Assembly (NCBI GenBank): GCA_036186865.1
Contig: AP025065.1
Coordinates: 12,577,192 to 12,641,191 of the forward strand
Reading direction: 5' to 3'
Length of the DNA stretch: 64,000 bases
DNA from: Eustoma russellianum
Taxonomy: Eukaryota; Streptophyta; Magnoliopsida; Gentianales; Gentianaceae
Shown piece by piece: positions 57,364 to 64,000 of this stretch. The notes under the pieces are model-generated. The model saw only the letters and a list, made by a program, of their open reading frames with translations, ran no database searches and had not been told where the DNA came from. Both the position numbers and the translations under genes were made by a program. How positions within the stretch are numbered: position 1 is the first letter of the stretch; the number at the start of each line of letters is the position of its first letter.

Positions 57364-58568
57364 GATGGCTTCGCAACCATGAGGTAGATCCCGTGTAGAT
57401 AGACCAGGGCAGTTACCTCCACCACCACCGGCACCACCAGCTGAGGATCCGGTACCACCACCATCGGAGCAGATTCCTTCTCCGCAGGCACAGGGCCCTA
57501 GAGGTATTCCACAGGCATTCTTCGACGCCATGATCCAGCTGGGTCAGGCAGTCAGAAATGCCCAGGCTGCACCTGCCCCACCACTTCAGAAGCCTCAACA
57601 GCAGCAGATGGGCACCCGATATTTTTTCGAGGAGCTCAAAAGATCGTGCGTGCCTAGCTTTGAGGGATGGCCTTGTCCAGAATCCACAGAAAAATGGCTG
57701 GATGAGGTCGGGAATTTCTTCGATGTACTGCAGGTACCGGACGAGGTCAAGGCTCAGATTATCCATTCGTTTCTGATTGGCGAGGCCAATCAATGGTGGA
57801 AGACAAATATCCAGTCATTGTCCAAGCCCGTCGCTTGGGATAGATTTTTAGACGATTTCTGGAAATTCTATATTCCGCCATCTGTGACGATCAGAAAGAT
57901 CAGTGAGTTAGAGTCTCTGAGACAGGAGGCAGGCATGACGAATGCAAATCTGGATGATCCAATTACTGTGTTAGGCCCCTACGCTCCTCGACAATGATTA
58001 AAGAGAAACTAATCGTGCAGGTATGACTGTCTCAGAGGATGCAAATTGATTTATGGCATTGGGTCGGTACGTTCCGTCTACTATGGCGGACGAAAGAATC
58101 AAGATGATTAAATTTGAGCGGGGATTGAGTTCAAGGATCAGGACCTGGATCGTTAATGTGAATCCTGGTAATTTCAGACAGTTGTTGGATTCTTGTTACC
58201 GGGTAGAGGAGGATATTGCCCGGATAGATGAGAAGACCAGAGGCAAGATGCCTCGAGAAGTTACAGATGGGCGGTCCAAGTAGCGGACCAAGTTTCACAG
58301 AAGACCAGGTGGGCGACCGCAGCCTCAACGTCAGCAGCAGCCCTCACTACAACAGCAAGGGCAGAGACAGTTTCCACCTTAGAGACAGCAGAATCAGACG
58401 CAGCCAGTTTTTCCCAAGTGTCAGACATGCCAGAAGAATCATCTCGGTGAGTGTCATAGGGAGAGCAGAGCATGCTTTGGATGTGACAAGACATGACATA
58501 TGATCAAGGATTGCACGGAGAGGCAAAAGCATCAGTAGGGAGGACGCCTGGGTCCATATCATGACAAA
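57364..58568 (+). pseudogene. gag of Gyp-D with an 88-base insert
   Basis: ATG 57364 opens MASQP, then a TGA, then a proline-rich segment. 57530-57932 is open with MGTRYFFEELKRS, EKWLDEVGNFFDVLQVPDEVKAQII and FLIGEANQWWKTNIQ. An 88-base segment (57933-58020) with stops interrupts the frame, and its removal joins EAG to MTVSEDAN in phase. 58053-58283 continues MALGRYVPSTMADERIKMIKFERGL. Near 58425-58515 are CQTCQKNHLGEC and CFGCDKT, after a frameshift. The end (VHIMTN) corresponds to VHIMTD of Gyp-A just before protease. Confidence 0.87.
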
Positions 58569-58572
58569 TGTT

Positions 58573-59440
58573 TGTAGAGAAAAAGGGGTTTGAGTGATTT
58601 TCAAATACATGATCTAAATATGCTTAAAAACGTGCATGACATAAATGTGCATGATATATTGCATATAACTTGCTTTATATAATTCATATATAATGTTGCC
58701 GTACTAATGAGCCATGAAGCTTTAAAGCTTACATAAAATGGCAAACATTTGTTATGTTTATACTATTTTTAGGTGCCACCATTAATGAACTAAACTAGTT
58801 TATTAAGTGAAGTACTTAGTTAATTAAACTAAGTAGTTCATTAAAGGAAGCAACATTTGGACAAGGCACAAAGGCAACAAGACTAAGAAGGAAAAGTCTC
58901 CTCCACCTCTCACCACACTTATATGGCACACCTATACATATATAAATATATATATTTTCAGTTTTTTTAAAGGCACATACACATGCATTCCAACGTACTA
59001 CCGACACGTTATATATTTTACGTACGTACGTTAACGTCACACCACCATACTTAAATCATATTTATGAGTATATTCAGGTCTTATATCATATGATATAAGT
59101 CATGGTGATGACAAATTAAATACGACATGTTAAAATGTTCTAAACCAAAAATTTTCGTATCGGGCGAATACCGAAACTTCGCCAACGTGTCACGTACTTG
59201 CCACAAATAGATGGCCAGCCCCTACACCTCAAAAACATCAATAAATTTCGTGGGTATGATGATATTTACAGCCATAAAATCATTTCATGTTGGAACACAC
59301 AAATCACCCCACATTAAGGCCAAATTGTGGAGATTCCAATTTCAATTTTGTCACATGTGTAAGGCGCCACTTTAAGACCAGCCAAGTGCTGAATATTAAA
59401 GTTTAATTTATATATATTATGTGTAACATAATATATATAA
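58573..59440 (+). repeat. SIRE-like LTR fragment (copy S4)
   Basis: Plus-strand start of an S-type LTR (TGTAGAGAAAAAGGGGTTTG) running to 59440, where the Gyp-E LTR begins. It corresponds to the minus strand of 48490-49357, including the TTAATGAACTA dyads (58782-58845) and GATGGCCAGCCCCTACACC (59210). It stops before the TCGAC/GTCGA hairpin. It follows Gyp-D gag directly. Confidence 0.87.
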
Positions 59441-59677
59441 TGTTATGCCCTGCACCCTCCGTAGGATAATTAAAAGACAAAGAAGGAATTAAAGGAGATT
59501 AATGATGGTCAACGATAATGAATTAGGAATTAAGTATGAGATTAATTAGAAATTAATGAGAAGATTAAATATTAGAATTAAATTGCATTTAATTTTAGAA
59601 TTAAATAATAAAGGATTATCCTTTAAGATAAATAAGATAATAGATATAATTTAGGAACTCTAAACTTTCCCCATTCC

Positions 59678-59686
59678 ATATAAAAA
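59678..59686 (+). promoter_or_regulatory. TATA box in Gyp-E LTR
   Basis: ATATAAAAA about 240 bases into the LTR, followed by ACTGACATACGTCAGTTTCC, a small dyad. The position suits the element promoter. Confidence 0.55.
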
Positions 59687-60301
59687 CTGACATACGTCAG
59701 TTTCCTCATTACGCCGAGAAAACTGACGCAGTCCTTACATCCCCATAGGCGACGTTGGCATCCTCAACCCTAGGCAAGGATTTCTTCAAGATCCATCCTT
59801 CAATCTTCGTCCGATCTTCCTTCGTTCTTCGAGTAATCAAAGGCAAGTAATCATCTTATAAGTTCCTACGATTTGTGAAAGAAAAAGGCCTACTTTTGAT
59901 ATTAAATGGATCACCATGCAGTAGTTTCTTTCCGTGATTATTTGTATATGATTTATGTGTTTGGTGTTGACGATTTGGCCCTTATATGTTGAAATCTTGT
60001 TTGTTGTTCATGGTTTATGTGTGATCATGTGAATCCCCATCCCTTGAATCCCACTTGCTTGATGATGGCGGTTGAAGGGAGGGATGAGCAAAAAGGTTAG
60101 GTTTTTAGGGTTGATTTGATGAAAGATTCGAGTTTTAGGATTGAATCGTTGACGTGCGTGTGAAGGATCTGGTTTGAGAAGATTAAGAATGGATTGATAG
60201 GGAAGATTAGGCTTGGAATGATGGGAAGTGAGTTGGAAAACGAAGAGGATATAGATCTACAGATTCTGCAGAAATCGCAGAATGAAGATTCTGAAATTCT
60301 A

Positions 60302-60615
60302 TGACGTCGATCGATCGACGTATAGTAGGTGAGAGATCGACGTGCCTCAGATGCACGTCGATCGATCGACGTGGAAGGAGTGAGAGATCGACGTGCCTCA
60401 GATGCACGTCGATCCATCGACGTAGTTCAGGGTGAGGGTATGACGTGTAGTAAGTGAGGGTATGACGTGAGGGTATGACGTGAGGGTATGATGTGAGGGT
60501 ATGACGTGAGGGTATGACGTAGGTTGAGTGAGAGATCGACGTGCCTCAGATGGACGTCGATCGATCGACGTCAGGGTATGACGTACGTAGATCGATCGAC
60601 GTCAGGGTATGACGT
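60302..60615 (+). repeat. CGATCGATCGACGT and GAGGGTATGACGT array
   Basis: Two kinds of unit alternate. One is GAGAGATCGACGTGCCTCAG followed by ATG(C/G)ACGTCGATCGATCGACGT (three copies, the core being the perfect palindrome ACGTCGATCGATCGACGT). The other is a 13-15 bp GTGAGGGTATGACGT unit (about six copies around 60432-60520). Confidence 0.88.
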
Positions 60616-61096
60616 CAACCAGTTTTGTGGGAAAGTAAGGGAAGAAAGAGGGAAGCTAGGGGATCCTTTGGGTGACCTTAGGGACTTCTTAGGACCTGAT
60701 TATGACTAGTCTAAGTCTTGGGAACATGACTTAAGATGGTGAATCAAGGTTGAAGAATTTGAAAGGTATTCGAATCGGAGTTCAACGTGGATGACCTAGG
60801 AGGGTTAGGAAATGAACGTATGAGGTGTTATAGTGTTCTTCGAAAGAAAGATAGGAGTACTCGCATGAGTGTGAGAAGTTTGGTAGCAAGACTAAGTATT
60901 GATGACCTAGTTGAAGCATAAACTTTGATGTGTAAGCTAGAGAAGTCTTGTGTGTTACTTGTACTTGCGCATGTGAACATGAACAGCATATGTGAATGAG
61001 ATATGTGATTGAAACGAGGAGTCTTGCATCATGGCACATGCATTGCATATGGATTGGAAAAGAGATGTGCTTCGGCACAGATTTGCGAAGGTGACC

Positions 61097-61330
61097 TGTA
61101 ATGTAAACCGGGATGGAAATATAAGCCGGGGCGTATTGCAAGGCACAAAAGGCTGTAACGCAAACCGGGATGGAAATATAAGCCGGGGCGCGTTACAGGG
61201 TATAAAGTTGTCTGTAATGCTAATCGGGATGGAAATATAAGCCGAGGTGCATTACAGGGTATAAAGTTGTCTGTAGCGTAAATCGGGATGGAAATATAAG
61301 CCGGGGAGCGTTACAGGGTATAAAGTTATG
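61097..61330 (+). repeat. four-unit hairpin and TATAAAG tandem array
   Basis: Units start at 61097, 61154, 61213 and 61272 (57-59 bp period). Each carries an outer stem such as GTAACGC/GCGTTAC and an inner stem CCGG/CCGG around GATGGAAATATAAG. Units 2-4 are each followed by AGGGTATAAAGTT. Confidence 0.88.
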
Positions 61331-62019
61331 TGATGTGATCGGACATTGTGACATGCATTGCACTGTTTAAAAGAGAAAGTGTTCATGCATATGTGAATGT
61401 GTAGTGTAGTGCATATTTTGACATGCATCACGAGAGTCGTTGTGGTATGGATGTGCGTGGTATTTGATTGTCATTGATTGGTTAACTGCGTTCGATTTAC
61501 TATATTGGCTATTATGTGGTTTGTTTATTTATTTGGAAGTTTTACAAGACATGTGCCCCACAACTCCCTTGAAATTATATGTATTACACATGTCTTGCCA
61601 TGTGTTGATCCCGTATGTCTTATAAGCGGGTTACTTGCTAGCGTTTTTCGCTAAGGGTACTACCTTTGTGAATGCAGATGAGCCTAGCTACGACATGATA
61701 TTCATAGAAGACGATGGCGAGTGGGCTGAATGGGATACATAGAGGCATGTTGGGAGCTAGATGACCCAGTTGTTATTTATTTCAGTTCTTTCATACACTT
61801 GAGGATTAGATCGTTATTACTGTGACTCCCATTAGAGATGTTATTATCATTTGAGGTATTGAATTGATGGTGGAGATTTATTAGTACATGTTTCCGCACT
61901 TATTTCTCTTACGTCAGTGATGATGTGTATTCGAGAGATGAGACGTCTTGTAGTCTTCTCTGTAGGCTACGACGGGTGCACCGGTTCGGATTCTGCTGTC
62001 CGGGTCGGGGCGCTACAGG

Positions 62020-62031
62020 TGGTATCAGAGC
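62020..62031 (+). other. primer-binding site of Gyp-E
   Basis: TGGTATCAGAGC, exact initiator-Met complement, two bases after the LTR end. Confidence 0.92.
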
Positions 62032-62296
62032 CTAGGCTTCAAATCTACCTCGGAAACCTAGGTTATGACATGTAGAGTCTTAAGTTATGATTTTCAGCTT
62101 AAGTTGATCTTTAAGTCTAAGTATGTAATCTTAGATTTAAGTTTGATTGGGATGGGTGTGTGTACGAGCGCGATTAAGTGTAAGCGATAAATGTTAATTA
62201 TTTTAGTTCGTAAACTCCGCCTTGTACACATTATGGATCCCAAGCACTGATTTATTTCTAAACTTCTAGATACTAATAAGCGTGACCTTGCAGAAA

Positions 62297-63382
62297 ATGC
62301 CTCCTAGAAGTGACAACCAAGGAAATGGTGGCAATGGGAACAATGACCCACCACCACCACCTCCAGTTCTAGTACCCCAAGCACTGATTGATGCTATCAC
62401 AGTGATAGCACAAGGGGTTGCTCAACAGCAGCAACAACCACAACAACCGCCTCCACCGCCTCAGCATGGCATCAGGTATTACATTGGGGAGATGCGGAAG
62501 ATGCATGCCCCTAATTTCGAAGGGACCACTGACCCAGAGGTGGCTGGGTTTTGGCTCGATGAGGTAGAAAAATGTTTCAGGCTTGTGCAAGTGCCTGAAG
62601 ATCTGAAGGTGGATGTAGCCACACCTCTACTGATTGGCAGAGCTAATGCCTGGTGGAGCGGCATCCTGCCCAAGATGACTCCTCCTATCCAGTGGAGTCA
62701 GTTTGTGAAGGCCTACAAAGACTACTACGTGCCTGAGACTGTCGTTTTGGAGAAGATGAGGCAGTTCGATAAGTTTGAGCAAGGGAGGATGACAGTTTCC
62801 GATTACGCTGACAGGTTCCATGCCTTGGGCAAATTCACACCCTTGGTATTGGAAAATAATCGGATGAAGATGCTAAAGTTCTAAGAGGGTCTGAACCCCC
62901 GTATACGGACGGCTATAGCGGGGTCGAGTCTGAAAACATTTGAGGAAATGCTGGACGCATGTTACCGAGTGGAGAGTGACATGCGTAGGTCACAACCAAG
63001 AGAGGCTCGGGAAGAATCGAGCAAGAGGCCAAGAGTGGAGCAAAGTGGAGGTAGACCCGGACGTTGGGTCAAGATCCCCAGAAAAGGACAAGCGGGGCCA
63101 GTTCAAAGGGCACCGCAGCCAAACCAACCTGATCGTCAAGCACCTGCAGAATGCCCACACTGCCATAAAAGACACGTGGGGGAATGTTGGAAAATAACAG
63201 GTGCGTGCTTCAGATGTGGAAAGTCAGGCCATAGGATCAGGGACTGTCCTGAATAGAACCCTAGGCCACAGGCAGGAGCAGGGCCAGCCCAACAGCAGAA
63301 AGGCAGGCCCAATGCCAGAGTCCACGCCATGACAGACGCTGAAGCCCAGGAGGACGCAAACGTGGTGACAGGTATGACCTAA
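62297..63382 (+). pseudogene. gag of Gyp-E with two nonsense codons
   Basis: I chose ATG 62297 (MPPRSDNQGNGGN) because it is the first ATG after the leader and follows it by 265 bases. Residues 15-65 are proline- and glutamine-rich. Then come GIRYYIGEMRKMHAPNFEG, EVAGFWLDEVEKCF, LLIGRANAWWSG and YYVPETVVLEKMRQFDKFEQGRM, the gypsy gag core. A TAA at 62882-62884 (KF*EGLNPRI) and a TAG at 63254-63256 interrupt an otherwise continuous frame; both could come from C-to-T changes in CAA and CAG. The CCHC knuckle CFRCGKSGHRIRDC spans 63206-63247. The frame ends NVVTGMT and TAA 63380-63382, inside the candidate intron. Confidence 0.9.
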
Positions 63383-63481
63383 GTTAAATAGTAGTTGTTT
63401 AAGCTGAATTTTAGTTACTTTAAGTTGATGATCATATATGTGTTATGTGAAAACTTTTATGTGTTACCCCCTTGTGATTAG
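63372..63481 (+). other. candidate 110-bp intron between gag and protease
   Basis: It begins ACAG/GTATGACC and ends TGATTAG/GTGTG, a GT...AG segment that is AT-rich and contains the gag stop and a TGA in the protease frame (63475-63477). Removal joins GTG ACA G to GT GTG ATC, giving VVTG-VILVNKVPANVLF. The intronless relatives at 37331-37365 and 43357-43391 read DVV, stop, GTILVNKI across the same point. The protease frame has no ATG near its start. An insertion flanked by the imperfect repeat GGTATGA/GGTGTGA is the alternative. Confidence 0.55.
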
Positions 63482-64000
63482 GTGTGATCTTAGTTAACAA
63501 AGTACCCGCCAACGTGTTATTTGATAGTGGAGCTAGTCACTCCTTCATTTCTAAACGGTTCGCCAAAGGACTCGACTGTTTACCCGAATGGCTTGAGAAC
63601 CCGTTTAGGGTGCAGGCAGCAGGCGAGCAAGTACTGGTTTCGCACCACCAGTACAAAGATTGTGACTTGGAATTGGATGGAAAGACATTCTCGGTGACTT
63701 TAGTCCCAATTCCAATGAAGGATTTCGATGTAATATTGGGCATGGATTGGCTGACCAAGAATCATGCCAATATTGATTGTAAGCTTAAGCAAGTGACCCT
63801 CAAGGACCCCGAGATGAATGAAATAAAGGTCCAAGGAAACGTCAAGATAACCAAAGCCCCAAAGAAGATATACTTGACGGCGATTAGGGCCTTTAAGGCT
63901 TTGCAAAAAGGAGTAGAGGGGTATATGGTGTATGCCGTAGATGCTAAGCGAGAGGTTCCCTCTATGGATCAAATTCCGGTGATCAATGAGTTCAAGGACG
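63482..64000 (+). CDS. aspartic protease of Gyp-E, open to window end (partial)
   Basis: An uninterrupted frame of 172 codons from GTG 63484. It carries VPANVLFDSGASHSFISKRF, with the catalytic DSG, then WLENPFRVQAAGEQVLVSHH, DFDVILGMDWLTKNHANIDC and the linker IYLTAIRAFKALQKGVEGYMVYA toward RT. It would mature Gag and Pol in the particle. There is no start codon of its own near the beginning, and the gag frame is different, so it must be reached by splicing, frameshift or another means. It is the only gypsy protease here without a stop. Confidence 0.88.

Larger units (their letters stand above)
53497..58572 (+). mobile_element. Gyp-D: gypsy LTR, PBS and gag, 3' part lost
   Basis: A relative of Gyp-A: LTR 53497-57127, PBS 57130-57141 and a gag that ends at the equivalent of ...HIMT(N) at 58568, where a SIRE LTR fragment begins. 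Protease and the rest of pol are missing. The gag protein is close to that of Gyp-A. Confidence 0.88.
59441..62017 (+). repeat. 5' LTR of Gyp-E (2.58 kb)
   Basis: TGTTATGCCC to GGCGCTACA. Holds a TATA box (59678-59686), a CGATCGATCGACGT / GAGGGTATGACGT array (60302-60615) and a hairpin-plus-TATAAAG tandem array (61097-61330). Arginine/serine-rich frames across the first array (60097-60417) are translations of the repeat. Confidence 0.9.
59441..64000 (+). mobile_element. Gyp-E: gypsy element, 5' part, least damaged in the window
   Basis: LTR 59441-62017, PBS 62020-62031, gag from 62297 with two nonsense codons, a 110-bp candidate intron and an intact protease frame that runs off the window end. 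Gag and protease resemble Gyp-A, C and D, so it is expected to be a Tekay/Del-like chromovirus; RT to chromodomain would lie beyond 64000. It inserted into the S4 LTR fragment. Confidence 0.9.

Noticed and set aside
60097..60417. Arginine/serine-rich minus-strand frame with repeated SIDRRASEARRSLT
   Set aside because: It is a translation of the CGATCGATCGACGT tandem repeat in the Gyp-E LTR; the period of the DNA repeat explains it and there is no gene context.
61097..61330. Regularly spaced repeats resembling a CRISPR array
   Set aside because: The linkers are the same in each unit, not unique spacers, and this is a plant LTR with no cas genes.

Overview
This window looks like plant nuclear heterochromatin. 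It is nested LTR retrotransposons almost end to end, and I see no convincing host gene. The evidence is reverse transcriptase, RNase H, integrase and chromodomain reading frames of plant Ty1/copia and Ty3/gypsy type, primer-binding sites matching the 3' end of plant initiator-Met tRNA (TGGTATCAGAGC), LTRs of 2.6-3.9 kb, one LINE fragment and one SINE-like insertion. The flora fits a flowering plant; I cannot name the species. A 10-N scaffold gap lies at 40717-40726.

Layout, left to right. 1-2980 (+): 3' part of a Ty1/copia element with its LTR (Cop-1). 2981-5095 (-): truncated gypsy LTR (Gyp-X). 5096-6373 and 19068-21058 (-): two halves of one old copia element (Cop-2), split by a 12.7 kb Ty3/gypsy chromodomain element (Gyp-A, 6374-19067, +). 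21059-28518 (-): SIRE-like copia (Cop-3) with its 3' LTR, inserted in Cop-2 gag. 28520-30966 (+): a SIRE-like LTR (LTR-T). 30967-32904 (+): gypsy tail and LTR (Gyp-G). 32959-33352 (+): LINE fragment. 33361-36400: pieces of four LTRs. 36401-45726: tandem array of two damaged minus-strand chromodomain gypsy bodies (Gyp-C and Gyp-F) sharing an LTR, followed by a 0.9 kb inverted LTR segment. 45727-49357 (-): SIRE-like LTR, PBS and gag (Cop-4). 49358-53496 (+): SIRE-like copia body (Cop-5) carrying a SINE-like insertion. 53497-58572 (+): gypsy LTR and gag (Gyp-D). 58573-59440 (+): SIRE LTR fragment. 59441-64000 (+): gypsy LTR, gag and protease (Gyp-E), the least damaged element, running off the window.

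The coding remnants follow the usual order: gag with zinc knuckle, protease, then integrase/RT/RNase H (copia) or RT/RNase H/integrase/chromodomain (gypsy). Nearly all are broken by stops, frameshifts, deletions or later insertions. The gypsy frames end in a chromodomain-like tail, which together with the long LTRs points to the Tekay/Del chromovirus group.

The most interesting signals are these. (1) Gyp-E has a 110-bp stop-containing GT...AG segment exactly between gag and protease. Removing it joins the two frames into the same protein junction that is continuous in the intronless sister Gyp-C/F, so splicing could switch between Gag and Gag-Pol. (2) Two gypsy LTR families carry tandem arrays of stem-loop units with compensatory base changes between units, and arrays with reiterated GGGTATAAAG boxes. 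(3) An inverted duplication has its breakpoint inside one of these hairpin arrays. (4) LTRs of a copia and a gypsy element share ATCGATCGAT-rich modules.
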